From Marchantia polymorpha subsp. ruderalis (Eukaryota > Streptophyta > Marchantiopsida > Marchantiales > Marchantiaceae), in assembly GCA_037833965.1 (NCBI GenBank), contig AP031354.1, forward strand, positions 6,984,001 to 7,048,000: a DNA stretch of 64,000 bases, read 5' to 3'. Under the pieces are notes generated by a model. The model made no database searches, had not been told where the DNA came from, and saw only the letters and a program-made list of their open reading frames with translations. The position numbers were made by a program, and so were the translations under genes. Positions 51,718 through 64,000 of this stretch are shown piece after piece (the first letter of the stretch is position 1; the number at the start of each line of letters is the position of its first letter).

Positions 51718-53400
51718 TTCGGCCTTTCCGACATCTACATCGTAGATATTATGCTTCTCCTCGAAGTTCAGCTACATCATGTTTGTCCTGCATCTGAAGG
51801 ACTACCACCTCCACTCATGATCAAAAGTGGCAGCCAGATAGACTTGTGATGCACACACAAACAGGCATCGACTGCGTACACACAGAGAGGCAAAACACAA
51901 CTCCTGAGAAGAGAATCAAGGAAGGGACAGTTGTGGTTACGTTTCCATCTCAGGTTTCGTCTTCGTGCTGGCTGGGCTAGTGACAGAGGAAAAAGAGCTC
52001 GTAGCTTTCTGGATATGAATGAGCTAATGCTTGCTGCTCATGTTTCGGCAAGAGATTTCGTCATCTGATTCTGCACCACAAATGCTGGCACCATAACAAC
52101 AGCTCTCAACCGAACCTGTCATCTGCTGGGCCTGGGTGTAAATTTCATAGATTCCACAAGACGGTGCTTCCCGACTTAATGTCTTCCCTTTTTATTTAGT
52201 TGAGCAGCGTTTAAGTTGGGAACACAGGGAGATGGATCATGTATATGCAATTCCTACAGAGTCCCGTTTCCAGCTTTTCTGGGCATGTATCCCATCCGAG
52301 ACGACGGGTGGTGTTGTGATTCCTCTCCATTGAAAGCTTGCTCCATCAATCTGCAAAGTACCTTCCATTGATACAGATGTCATCAATACGTGACTCATTT
52401 TTGACATACTGCAGCACCAATTAAGTATAGGTGCGCAGGTGTACATTTTTTGGCCTCTCCCTACTGACAGACAGACCGACCAGGGCACTATTCTATTCCA
52501 CTTGGAAGGATTTATTCTGTACAATCCTGGACGTGCTGTCTTTTGTAAATTAGAGGCTCTACTTGAAGCCAGTCAAGGCAAATACTGGTGTACATATGCT
52601 TGTGACATATGCTCAGCAGCATGGCATCAATTATTTAAGAAGATTCATGTATATGATTTGTTTATTTTGGACTTCTCGTTCATTGTCCTATACCGTGCCC
52701 TCCTTTCGGACTCTTTTGAACACCTTCTTAGGATTCATTTCACAATCTTTTTGTTTGTATCGAAATTGTTATCGGGTGCGTACGAAATGTAGTTGATTGT
52801 GAACCCTGAGTTCCTGCATACAGTAACACCATCGCTTGTAGATTTTCATTGCGTTTCTTAATATCTGTGATGAGTGGGAACTTTATAAGTGATTTGAAAG
52901 GCAATCATCTACATTCTTGTGAGGTGCGGAGACATTAGATTGGAGAGAAATCAGCTACCCTGCTTAATTCTTCTGACTCCATTGTTTCTGTAGACTGGAC
53001 AACGCTGTTCTGTTTCGAATCCCCACATTATTACATTTCGTGATGTTGATGGCTACAGGTCCTTGATGTTGTCAGTCCCTTAATCGTCCATTTTTCTCCG
53101 TTTTCTCAACGATTGTTTACTTCACCCCATCACAGACCGTTTTTCTACTTTCTCCCTTTCGCACCAACATTTGTGACTCGTTTTTCCCCTGTATCTGTGC
53201 TTCCATACTGTCTTGGTGCATCAAAAGTTAACAAGCTCCGTTTTCAAACTTTTTATCGCTTGACATAAATCAGAGCCCAGAGATTTGCTGTCATCTGGAC
53301 CTCACATCCGTTCTAGTCGATGCTCGTCGTTGGAAATAGGAGGTCTTATTCGTGGTTATCTTTTCATTAGAGCTGATCATCACCTTGGTAAACTGTTTTT
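51718..53400 (+). other. Probable NAP1 3' UTR and following spacer
   Basis: No supported gene. Bases just after the NAP1 stop are transcript-like in composition, and short open frames at 52237-52796 have no recognisable domain. The true polyadenylation site cannot be fixed from sequence. Confidence 0.35.
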
Positions 53401-56380
53401 TTTTTTTAATTAACCATCTAATCAGACGCAAGGCGTTCCTTTGGCGGCTTCCTCCTTGTATTGAACTGTTTATTTAGGGCAAACATCTAATAACACCCAG
53501 GAGTAAAACCATTCTATGCTTCAAATCCTAATAGATAAATAAATGAACACCAATAATGTTAATATACATGTGTGACTATTTATGTGACGAAAATTTTAAT
53601 AACATTAGATTATCTATTCAAACATCTTTCTATCTATGTACGAACGTAATGATGTCATTGTGTATCAATTATTATTTTCAACTTATTGGTCTCTAAATTC
53701 TTTCTCTTGCAAGAATTGGTGAGAATCTTCTTAAAAATATTTTCAATAATGGTAAAAATTTTAAATCTTTGTTTGTCATGAAAATTTTCATAGATTGTAT
53801 TTTGAATATGACACACTTTTGACAGATTTGTATGATCACACTCTATATATATGCAAATATTTGATGATGTATCCGATGTAAAATATTTTCATTTCTTAAA
53901 CACCTTTATCATATGGAAGGGTCAATGGATATGTGATGTTATTATTATATTTTATGATCCAAACTTTGCTAAGAAGATTCAGTAATTTTTGAAATATATC
54001 TAAAAAAACATAATGCTAAATGTGTTAAACTGATGTATATCATACGCGACATCATGTTGTGATGTTTATAGATAGAGAAGATTTATTGGAAACTGAATGA
54101 GGATTTTAACTTTACTATTATTCAAAATAAATTACAGAATATGATATGATATGAATATATATTGTTGGTATTCAAAATTCAGTTCAAATAATAATTTACT
54201 TCAGTGCTATTAAGTAACATCAATAATTCAATATCTCCTATCAATATTAAAAAGTTCTGTTTGAAAGATGCTAACCCAAAATCTTCATAGCAAAATCTCA
54301 TTGAATCCTTTACCTTGATGTCAATATGATATTTGTTCCTCGTACTAATTTAAATGATCTAAGTATACAGTTCTGAATTGAGGTTGTACATCACAAAATC
54401 ACTATTTAATATAATAATTTAGCTTTTTTTTTCTCTATCACATAATATAATTTCCCCATTTTTTTTCTTGTGTGGATTGTGAAATTAAGATATTTTATCG
54501 AATTAATCTCAAGTGTTTTGTATATCCAGAATTTATGTTAATTCAAATGACATACATCTTGTATTCTGATCTTCAACAAAGATACAATAATTTGAACCTC
54601 ATTGTGTCATCCAAATATATCGAAAAATTCAGTATTTAGATCTTAAGACTTAATAGCATCCAAATCTACAAAGACAGAATAATTTCTACAGTACTGCATA
54701 ATTTTGAAAACTTCGCTTAAACTTTCGCACAATTCAATTTTTTTTAAAAATAACTCGAACTAAAAAGTTTTCTGAAAACCTTAGAATAATTTTGAAGCCT
54801 TACTTAGAGGACTTTTTTCCACAAATTATACGATTTTTAGATAATCGATACAATATACCTAAAAGTTATGTTATAATCTTGTGGAAAAGTTGTTGGAATT
54901 GTTTGAAGTTGGAAAATTGTTGGAATTGTAGTTGGAATTGTTTTACATTTGGCTAACATGGGAACAAGTGCCTGCATGCTTGCTCCTCTTCATAGTTATT
55001 TATAGAAGGATCGATATACTTCATGGCATCTTGAGAAGTTAAATAACACCTCTAAGTTACAAAAAAACCAGGTACGTTTCAAAAAACCACTTGGCTTCGT
55101 AAACATGAACATAGACAAGTGCCGGAGGTTTAACGTGTGGATGTGGCTCGCAATAGTCTATCGTTGATTTGAGTGTGTCGGCCCGTGTTTGTCCGTTTGA
55201 GAGATTGGAGCGCGAAGTAGGTTCTTGGGTAGGATCAAGTGCACTTACAAAGTAAAAATTAAATGGTGATATTGATTTTAGTGTATATACACCCAACAAA
55301 CACCCACTCCGTGGTATTTCTTGGGTGTATAGCATGACATTTTTTGGGTGTATATCGCTAATACCACGGAGTGGGTGTGTGTTCGGTGTATATACACTAA
55401 AATCATTACACTCAAATTAAATTGAATAAAACTAGACAACAAATGTTACATCAAGAAAAATACACTTTACGCAAAACTCTTATATCTTGGTTTGGAGCCA
55501 AGTTGAAGATGATTATTGCTACTTGTTAGCTTTCACATTCGTCCAATGTCAAATTTGTAATGCTACGGATCGAAGCTTCCGAGGTAGATTTGGGACATGG
55601 TGGGATAAATAAATAAAATTGAAAAATGTGCGAGCACCTATTGTCTTAAGTGTCAATATTTTCACTTCACTGAACATATCAACATATCGTATAATTTAAA
55701 TTAAATAACATGTTTTCATGGCTAAACCAGACCTAAATCTATATTTTGCAAAGAACTCCTATCAGGTGATACTAAATGGGAGATTATTATTACTTATAGA
55801 ATTATTAAATTTTAAAAAATATTTTGAGATGAATAGTCATACACCTAAATAATTCGGACAAATTGGATGTTGTAATATATATGTAGCTACTATGGCCTTT
55901 CACAGTGTTTAGTCTAAATTAGAACGGGACTCATTCAACTGAACACACTGTCGTAGAGATAGAAGGCCTTTCGAAACACAGGAACGTTCTAGATCCTTGA
56001 ATGAAAGAGGTAGATTAACCCTTCCTGTGGAATTGAGGTTTTGTGGAACACATTTCCCATTCTGATATCGTTGGGAAACCACTAGTGTGCGTATATTCTC
56101 CTTACGTCTCCATGAGTATTTCCAAATTCGATCATGTTTCGTTGAAACCCCGCCTCATAGAAATCCGGGGCTTTTGAAATCTCACTGGGACTTGAAACTG
56201 ACCGCGGGTACTGGTCAGAAACTGGTAACCTAAGGTCAGGTTCGAGCCGGCGAACGAAGGAGACAGTGGGCGACACACAACCTAGCAAAGCACCGTAGCG
56301 CCAATTTCAAGCAGCGCCTTCTTCTGTTCTGTTCTCGATCCTCGGCACTGTCACCATCTCTTCCTTCGCGCTGCACATTT
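53401..56380. other. Strongly AT-rich intergenic spacer
   Basis: About 3 kb of AT-rich DNA with no supported gene. It contains an interspersed TTGGAATTG repeat near 54890-54945 and the MITE-like element at 55265-55413. The last 200 bases rise in GC and hold the U1C leader. Confidence 0.6.
55265..55413. mobile_element. MITE-like inverted-repeat element, 149 bp
   Basis: Arms 55274-55318 and 55360-55404 are reverse complements over 45 bases with two mismatches, around a 41-base loop that itself has two TTGGGTGTATA copies. Weaker complementarity continues outward to about 55265 and 55413. The element is bracketed by AAATTAAAT at 55256-55264 and again at 55414-55422, a candidate 9-bp target-site duplication. 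A 9-bp duplication is the usual size for Mutator-like elements, but the flanks are AT-rich and chance is possible. No transposase is encoded. It lies about 1 kb upstream of the U1C gene. Confidence 0.75.
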
Positions 56381-56390
56381 CTCTGGCATA

Positions 56391-57969
56391 ATGCCTCGGT
56401 TAGTGACGCTCGCCCTCGCCCTCGCCCGCGCTTGCGCTTGCACGCCTTCCTCCTCTTCTTGCCTCGTTCATCGTCCGTCTTCGAGCTGATGTTTGCATCG
56501 GCGAATTCTTTCTGCATCGGTCTTCGCTCTGACGCTCGGTTGCGCGTTGTTGGCTTTGCGCAGGTACTATTGCGATTATTGCGACACGTATCTAACTCAT
56601 GACTCTGTAAGTGCCGGCTGCACGCTTCGAAAATTCGTACAGGCTTTGCATTAGTAGTGAACTTCTCCTGAGCATTTGGGGAGTGTCCGTTGAAGTGTGT
56701 GTGATGTCTGTATTTTGAAGTACTTGAGATCTAGGGATTGCCTTTTTTTTTTTCTGCTGATGTTTTATAGAGGCAGTGTGTTCGATTCCGCTTTCAAGCT
56801 TTTCTGACATTTTATTCATATTCCATTTTGACATTTTCCTTTGACTCTGCGTGTATAGCCGTCCGTGAGGACACAGCACAATGCGGGTTACAAGCATAAG
56901 GTAGGACACGTCTCAATCGCAATGCGCCACAATTGAAGCCACAATATTTTCACTCAAGTCATAAATTCTAGACTAGAAAGAGCTTTTGAGGTTTGGAAAA
57001 TAAGTGGCTTGTGATGAACTCTTCTACAGTTAAGCGCAAGATCATACCTAGGTTGTCATATGGATTAGAAGAAGCTAATGTTCTTAGCCTGTCAGTGCGT
57101 TGAGAAGAAGAACTTGTATCAAGACCTCTCTCTAGCTCATAACGTTGAACAATCTCGGATTTGGGTGATATTGTTCAGGCAAATGTTCGAGCGTATTATC
57201 AGCAGTTTGAAGAGCAGCAAACTCAAAGTTTGATCGATCAGAAGGTTAAAGAACATTTGGGGCAAACTGCTGCTGGAGGAGGCACTGCTTTCCAACAACA
57301 TCTTGCTGCCTTACAAGCTGGACAGTTTAAACCTCCTATCCTTGGAACCGCTCCAGGGGTTCTCCCTTCCGCTCAACCACCTTTATTACCTAATATTCGT
57401 TTGCCTGTACTCCCTCCTCCAACATCGGCTGGTCAAGGTACTTATCATCAGGACAGTTTGCGATCCTGGTTCAATCCGAATGTCATCTTTAAAAGACTTG
57501 GATTTTGCTGTACTTGAAGTTCAAAGAACGCGTACTTACCATTGTGATTATTTGGCCAACCTTAAGAAACAAGAGTGGAACCATCTTTTAAGTTAATTGA
57601 CGATTCTCTGCGGGTGTAGGTTATGGAAATCCACCGGGAGGCCCGTACCAGTACAGACCAAATGCCGCAGGTGGTGCACAACCCAATGGAATGCCCGCTC
57701 CTCCTACTCTTACTCCTCCAGGTGCTCCGACAAGACAGTCTGCTCCTCCCTCAAATCCACCCAACTACGGCTCGTACAATTATGGCCCTAACCCGCCTGG
57801 TCAATCTCGACCACCTAATCCTTCATCAGGTTACTCCGGCCAACAAGCACCGCCAGGCCCCCCTGGTTCTCAGAGTACGTATGCTTATGGACCTCCAGGA
57901 GGACAAATGTCTTCGAATTCTTCCTACGGGCCACCGCCTCCCGGAGCTCCGGGAAGTTACAGAAGCTGA
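56391..57969 (+). CDS. U1C: U1 small nuclear ribonucleoprotein C (U1C)
   Basis: Five exons, 56391-56398, 56564-56606, 56859-56900, 57179-57437 and 57620-57969, with GT-AG introns and agreeing phases, give 233 residues. The first coding exon is only eight bases, ending within the third codon. The N-terminus MPRYYCDYCDTYLTHDS continues into a U1C-type C2H2 zinc finger with C6, C9, H24 and H30. NVRAYYQQFEEQQTQSLIDQ follows, diagnostic of U1C, then a Pro/Gly/Ser/Tyr-rich tail typical of plant U1C. The protein belongs to the nuclear U1 snRNP and stabilises pairing of U1 snRNA with 5' splice sites. Start choice is certain because the finger requires MPRYYC. Confidence 0.97.
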
Positions 57970-60900
57970 AGGGCAGGTTTGTGCATCGGAGGTTGGTAAA
58001 GGGTTTCTTAGCCTGCTTAGTTGTGTCTGCATTTACATGACAATCTAGTTCCACATGGCGTAGGCTTTATGAGATTACCAAACCTTACAGTCAGCCAGCT
58101 TGTACAGTTGACTAACTGCAGGTTGAACAGTCTGTGTTCTGAGATCAACAGAGGTTTGTGCGGGTCCGAAATTTCTTGGTAGGCTTTTGATGTTAGTGGA
58201 AGTGTTTTTTGTAAAGCACAACCTTGTGCGTCTGGAGTGCGAAGGACCCGATTAGATACCGTCAAGGAATGAGTGTTCTGCCTTACAGCGTCATGTAGTT
58301 AAAGAGTAGAAAATTCTCTCCAGCAAGAAGGGTTTGACATAGTCAGTCAGGAGCAAAAGCATCTGCGAGAAACTTGACTGATATCCTTCTATCTCGCGGG
58401 AAGGTAATTGTCCCTACTCAGTCCTTGATAACATGTTAAGTACACAGGATGGGAAATTTTTAAATCGAGGAACCAGTTATGTTCCTGTCAGTTTGGAGTG
58501 GAAAGGTGGTACTCTGAACCTTGATCTTTGCTTGCATGCTTTTTGTTCGCACTTAAGTTGACAGGCATGAAAGGTCAAAGCTGTTGTAACGGGGATTCGA
58601 GGTCTTGGATGCTTACCTAAATTAGAACTTGATTGTTAATATTTACAGCTTGAACCAAATGTTCAACATAGATTTCAACATAGGTCCCTTCGTACTCCTT
58701 AAAACATGTTGTCCTTAAGCCATTTCTCAGTTACCGTCAGCGTGCTGCAGAGGATGGTTTACACTTGATCTCTGAACTCCAGGTAAGTTCTATGTAGATG
58801 CTTTTAGGTACTGATGCAACGCGCGTGACAAGTAGATATGGAAACCCTTATTTTCTTTCTTACCTGAGACTGTTTAAAGTTCTAAATCTTTACTGTCCTG
58901 GATACAGGACTCAAAAGTAGTTAGATTCAGGAGATAGGAGCTTCTCCCTTTCCATAGATTATGTGTGGTTCTGGAGGACAAGGTTTAGAGTCACGTCGCA
59001 GAGCTCTACTTTCTCTGACCTACGTGACCGGAAAGAACCATTATCCGGTCACGTATGTACTTGTTCTTCTTCCACCCTAATCAATAAGCTAAGAAACTGA
59101 ACTGAAGGATGGATGCCCTTTGATTTAACGGGTTTATCACCCATCTGTTGACAAACAACAGAATATGCACCCTGTGTGATCTGGTACAGACTATACACCT
59201 GGTCATTATCTTTCATATTTTACTGCGGTCTGAGCTAGGTCTTGTTCTATCCTCAGTGCTCGGCTTGAAAGTTCTTTTCTGATGATTTGTAATGTCAGAT
59301 TTGCATTTTCTATCTTCGTTCCGAAGGAGGGTCCTGGGATGATGTGACTTGGAACTCTATTCTTAATTCACATATCAGTTTGGAGAGCTGCTCGTTAGAA
59401 CCCCACAATACACTGAGTATTCCAGAAGATCCATCAAACATGGGCATCAAAACTGTTAGTATCGGCGAATCGTAAACTGGACACTCCAACGTTATTCCTT
59501 CTGCCCTTCTTGGCCGTGTTCAAGCATACTTCACAGGCGATGCAGCCTGGGAGATAAGGAGTGAAGGGTGAAAAGACGGTAGTGCCTCCCACGAAGCTTC
59601 AAATCGAAATGCCATATAAAAGAATGTCTACGGAAGAATGTACTGGGTTTCTACGAGTGTCTATGATCCCTCGAACAGGAGGTCATGTCCTACAAGCACG
59701 AAGTGAAAAGAAGATGAATTTCGCAACAAAGAAGCGTGGTTTGGAAAAGCGGACGAAACTGCTCTTCGGACAGAGGCCCGACGCTATCAACAAGCATTTG
59801 CCAGAGCCCCTTGACTTCACCTGAAGACCCATAAGTTTCTTCGCGTGTGGCTAGGATCAACAATTAGAAGAACTCTAAATCTGCCGGCACAGTGGATGAA
59901 ACAGCCGACCACAGTACCAAAGCCCTTGCAACTGTTTGGCAAGGAGACAGTAATGGCTTCCTGAGGGTTGTACCCTACTGAACAGTTTTCGACTGGAGAG
60001 CATTGTGTGACAGCTCTTCGACTGGAGAGACATGCAAGTGCAGGCTCTGTCGACGATCCAAAACATCTACCAGAACTCACTGCCTCTTTCCAGTAGCGTA
60101 TACTTCAGCGTCTTGAGGGAGAAGGAGAAGGAATAGGGGTGAGATATAAATGTAAACTTTATCTTAATCAAAGTTTCGAATTTATTCATCAGATAATTTT
60201 GTATTAAATTTTAAGGGAAGGACATTGTACAACCATATCAAATTTCCCTTTGAAGTGGAAAATATGTAATCGTGAAGCACAAAAACCAATATTGGTGGCT
60301 GTAAGATTGTATGCCATGTTTTAAAAAATAAAATAATGTCACGAAGCTCTGGGAGCTAAATTCTTTTGCTGTTTTGGAAGGAGCTGGATATAAAGGCAGG
60401 ACTGACAAGGCTCTAATTTGTATTTTAAGTTCAAGTTCCACCTCCAATTCGGGTTTTTTTGCTTGAAGCCTAATCTCATTTGTTGTAGTGGAATGGATCA
60501 TCAAAAAGTCACTCAATCTGCTGCCATTGTCGAAAGGTATTAACCTCCTGAAGTATATAAAGTGAACCTGGCACCCAGGACATGGAGGATGTTTCTCACT
60601 TGACTGACAAGTAATCTTATAGCAGTTTGCATATTAAAGGAGTTTGAGCGACGTGGATTTCTGCACACAGCTTCTCGTACTATACCTTCGAACAGCTTCC
60701 TTTGGACGCTGTAGGGAACAACATAACGCCCTCAATCTGTTCTTAAGTCTCGAGGTGCACCATGAAGCAGCTGGTATCTGTACATCTACGATGAAACCAA
60801 CTAAGGTGCTTCAATCACAAGAGAAACATAGCGTCACTTCCGACACTCACAGTATTCCGTTGGTAAAAGTTCGTTGCCCTTGTGTTGCACTCTACCTAGA

Positions 60901-61474
60901 GCTGCTCAATACTGTTGTTTTATCTTTCTGTATGCCTGCTTCCCCTTGGAATTCTAGGTAGGTCTTTCGAAACATTTGGTAGGTCTAGCAACATTTGCTT
61001 CTTAGTAAGTCATAATTGAATACGATATCTACAGCCAGTAATATGTTCTGTTAAGCACGGGCTATGGTACGCCCAGTTCTTACTCAGGTAAGAAATTTTG
61101 GGTTCACGGAGAATTTGGATTCGTGGCTTTCCACGTTTACAGATATTCCTCTCTCTTGCATACCGGATAAATTAATTAATAATCTACAAACAGCTATTTC
61201 TCTTTGAGGTGAGTACCAGAGTCGGACAAGATCTCAAATTTAGTAAATATCGAAAATGTTACTTCACTTGAGTTGTCCAGGCGAATTGTACAGTTGATCA
61301 CATATTCTCAACATGCATAGATCAAGAAAACATCATAACCCTGTAAAAGGATATAACTTTCCGCACCAACAGCTTCTCAGTTGAGCTAAGTAATATGTAT
61401 TCTACAACTTGATCTAAAGATGGTGGGAACCCGAAGCAATCGTAGTTGGCAGTTGTGATGTAGCTATAAAGCCG
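57970..61474. other. Spacer between the convergent U1C and NTAN1 genes
   Basis: Should contain both 3' UTRs. Open frames near 59561-59824 and 60644-60961 (+) have no recognisable domain. A donor-like CCAG/GTAAGT at about 58780 could belong to an alternative U1C 3' UTR intron. A perfect 12-bp hairpin lies at 59021-59055. Nothing else is supported. Confidence 0.45.
59021..59055. repeat. Perfect 12-bp inverted repeat with ACGTGACC cores
   Basis: TACGTGACCGGA (59021-59032), an 11-base loop, and TCCGGTCACGTA (59044-59055). Each arm carries an ACGT core like bZIP-binding sites. Confidence 0.9.
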
Positions 61475-63928
61475 TCACGATGTAAGTTGTACCCAGCCAC
61501 CCTCTTCTGCGCGTGTAAATACTCGGGGTTTTCCGTTTGGAAAAGTTTCTCGCCAGTCAGGAGACTTGAGCATGAAGTTGAAAACCCTGTAGCATGACCA
61601 AGTCTTATTTTAGTCTCTTCGGTTTCGGACGAGGGCTGAACAGACAAGACGTTAAGTGAAGAAGCTCAACAGATGCAATAGGCTCGAACAAGGACAAGAT
61701 GAGAGACAGTAAGTTGCCTGTGATCGGCCTGTTAGTTTGATTACTCAGCGAAAAACTCTGCTTTCAAAGCAACAAGAGAAAGACATACCTTCTACAGTTT
61801 TCTAGAAAGTCAGGGCCTTCGGCGTATGGTGATGTGGAGAAAGTTTGCAGAAACTCATCATCGTTCAAACTTAGCATATAGCGAGCATATGTTTCGAATA
61901 CTCTACTCCTGCCAAACACCTCAAATCAGAATGAGTAACGAATCCGGCCTCCAAAAGCTCACGCCGGACATCTGACTTAAAAATATGAATGCGAGACTGC
62001 CACGATATAAAGAACGGGCTTGCCACACTACAAGTGAAACTTCAGCGGCATCTGAAAAAATTCTTCTGCCAACTTTTAATAGCAACAGTGAAACTAAATG
62101 TTCCACTGAACATTGAAGTCGACAGAGCTGACATGACTAAACAACATCCTTATACAAGCTGGCAACAAGAATGACGACAGGTCTAGTGAGGAGAAAGCTC
62201 GATGGCGTGGAACTGAAGATAGTATGATACTGGGATTAGGAAAGTACCATTTGCTCGGTTTGATGATGTATGAGTCGGAATTGGTTTGATATGGTGAGAG
62301 CAATGATGTATCCCAACTAGGATCAGACGAGACAGTTGTTGTGCATACCAGCCTAACTGTCGTATCTGGACCTCGAGCTCCTCCCTGAAATTTGGCTGGC
62401 CTGACTATTCCTGTCTTAGTCTCCACCTGTAAGAGAAGCGGAGCGGATTGCAGATGTAAACGAAAAGGGCATGGCATTCATGTACATAGACCCCGACGTG
62501 GCATGAAAGAACATGAAATTATTTAGGGAAAAGTCATGACTGCAATTATTCACCCTTCCCAAGTTCTCGCAAAAATTGGCCAAGCATGAGATTGTCATCT
62601 GAATGTCAAAACATTCAGATGTGAGCATATGTTTATAAATGACTAACGCTGCAATATAAAAGGATAAGGCGGATAGATATCTCACCACCAAACCACGAAC
62701 AGCTGGACAAGCATATTCATTTGCTCCCATGATGGTGTTGAGCTGAAGTATGCAGAGATATCCTATCTCAAACATGTGTTTAGACTTTTGTAGAGTCTGA
62801 ACAATCTTCAGTGATAGAGGAAGGGAATAACGAGACTGAAGTTCATCACCTGCCGTTCAGAAACTCCAAAGGATGTAATTGACCCACTATTCATGAGGGG
62901 GCTTATACACCAACAGAGGCATTCACAATCAAAAGCAGCAAGATGGACATGTCAACTACTCGAGAATGAAAAAGAGTCACCTTAATACCTTGAGAGTCTC
63001 TGAATTCAGACTCGTAAAGATCACGGGTCTCATCATACCCCCCTACTAAATGCACCTGGTTCAAAGAGAAATCAGTTTTCTTTTCATCGAGTCAAGTGTG
63101 TACTCGAAGTATTTATGAGCTTGATTGTGAACATTGTATAGCTAATGTGTTTCCCACAAGCTCACGTAAAAGTACGCAACAATTTTTTTTCCGCTCGTCC
63201 TGACTTTCTCAACGCCATTATCCAACTATGACATATATGAACATTCATGAACGGAGAAGATACTCTACCTGGAACACAGTGGGGTCCCTCACTCCATGAC
63301 TGGCGATCACCTGCTCCACTCCTTTCGCTGCATACTCTGCACTATCGAAATGGCCTACGCTGGTCCTGGCAGTCACATCCAGCACTTAAGCCTAAAAATC
63401 AGCAAAATATCGCAGATTTCGAAATCTGGCATCAAAAGCTCCAAAAGCGCCTGTCTTTAAAAGTCTGTAAAAGTAAGTCCTTTCGTAGTCCGAAATCCAA
63501 CTGAGGGCTGGATTTATGGCTCTACGATTCCTGCAAGTCCGAGTGATGCCTTTCAGCCAGCACCCATCTTGGGATTGTATACATCCTAGATTAACCTCGT
63601 ATCTTGAGGAGAGCAAATTGCTCCTAGACTTTGGTTACTAAAAACTCATCAGGCTTGAACCATCTACTGGTGACGAATCTCGGTTTTGAAGATGCCCATG
63701 CATTTGGTCTTGTTGAGTTTTGGATCATTGTGTGATATAGTGTCAGATGATATACAGTGTTGAATGTTAGGGCATAGTGTGGCGACAGCAAAGAATCTAA
63801 GCCACTTCAAGTGCGATACGAAGGGGACTGAAACTCGAGGAAAGACACAGAGAGTTAGCTCACATTCCAGTGGCTGGATTCCGGATCGCGAGCCCGATAC
63901 AAGTCGTCACCTCATCAGTCCCCACCAG
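61475..63928 (-). CDS. NTAN1: Protein N-terminal asparagine amidohydrolase (5' end off the window)
   Basis: Seven minus-strand exons are visible: 63928-63864, 63365-63269, 63055-62989, 62849-62686, 62426-62248, 61908-61789 and 61586-61475, all GT-AG with matching phases. The joined product matches plant NTAN1 in order: GTDEVTTCIGLAIRNP, TSVGHFDS, VHLVGGYDE, LKIVQTLQKSKHMFEIGYLC, FIIKPSKW-like IIKPSKWSRVF, LQTFSTSPYAEGPDFLENCR and SPDWRETFPNGKPRVFTR, then a stop after VQLTS. The Cys in DEVTTC corresponds to the catalytic nucleophile of the family. The enzyme deamidates N-terminal Asn to Asp, making a substrate for arginyl-transferase in the N-degron pathway. The N-terminal exon or exons lie at or beyond 63929-64000; no clear join can be made there. 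The end of exon 62849-62686 could also be 62689 (tandem donors), altering one Val. Confidence 0.93.
62596..62621. repeat. Perfect 11-bp hairpin in an NTAN1 intron
   Basis: CATCTGAATGT (62596-62606), loop CAAA, ACATTCAGATG (62611-62621), between NTAN1 coding exons 62849-62686 and 62426-62248. Confidence 0.9.
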
Positions 63929-64000
63929 CTGCAGTGCCGCAAAGATGACACATGAGCAAGACAGAGAATCAACCAACACCTAATTGAACATGCCGCTCCT

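Noticed and set aside
56238..56260. GGTTCGAGCC resembling a tRNA T-arm
   Set aside because: No acceptor stem, D-arm or anticodon arm at the right distances.
59561..59824. 87-codon plus-strand frame
   Set aside because: Begins at GTG, has no recognisable motif, and lies in the 3' region between converging genes.
63929..64000. An NTAN1 first exon at the right edge
   Set aside because: A possible donor after TTAG near 63980 exists, but the phase does not fit the next exon, so the 5' end is left open.

Overview
This is nuclear DNA of a land plant. The evidence is intron-rich genes with GT-AG splicing, a chloroplast ribosomal protein carrying an N-terminal transit peptide, a SCAR/WAVE-complex NAP1 of plant type, and a plant-specific DUF7733 membrane protein. 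Genes lie in moderately GC-rich islands separated by long AT-rich spacers, and several leaders are long and rich in CT/GA repeats. A compact non-seed plant such as a bryophyte fits best, but I cannot name the species from sequence alone. I recognised no rRNA, tRNA, CRISPR array or complete autonomous transposon.

Layout. Bases 1-14285 hold a CT/GA-rich stretch (1-2350) and then gene-poor DNA with several decayed repeats. A single large minus-strand gene (26017 to 14286, six coding exons, predicted 3,412 residues) encodes a giant protein: Ser/Pro-rich N-terminus, scattered armadillo-like helical repeats, two ankyrin-like repeats, a Lys-rich and coiled-coil region, and a C-terminal C3HC4 RING finger. 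A GC-rich leader with simple repeats and a perfect 50-bp tandem duplication lies upstream of it. Then come the chloroplast ribosomal protein bL28 gene (30903-31527, +), an intronless DUF7733 membrane protein (35576-34881, -), the 23-exon NAP1 gene (42551-51717, +), the five-exon U1 snRNP protein C gene (56391-57969, +), and most of an N-terminal asparagine amidohydrolase gene (63928 to 61475, -) whose 5' end runs off the right edge.

The genes do not form an operon or an obvious pathway. They are ordinary nuclear neighbours acting in ubiquitination (inferred), plastid translation, membranes (unknown role), actin nucleation, splicing and N-degron processing. All exon joins given here were checked by reading phase; where the protein family is known to me, the joined product also matches it in order and length.

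The most unusual item is the giant armadillo-ankyrin-RING protein, including a decayed extra armadillo-like exon inside its second intron. Next are a 149-bp MITE-like element with a 9-bp putative target duplication at 55.3 kb, and the 50-bp duplicated hairpin unit at 27.2 kb.
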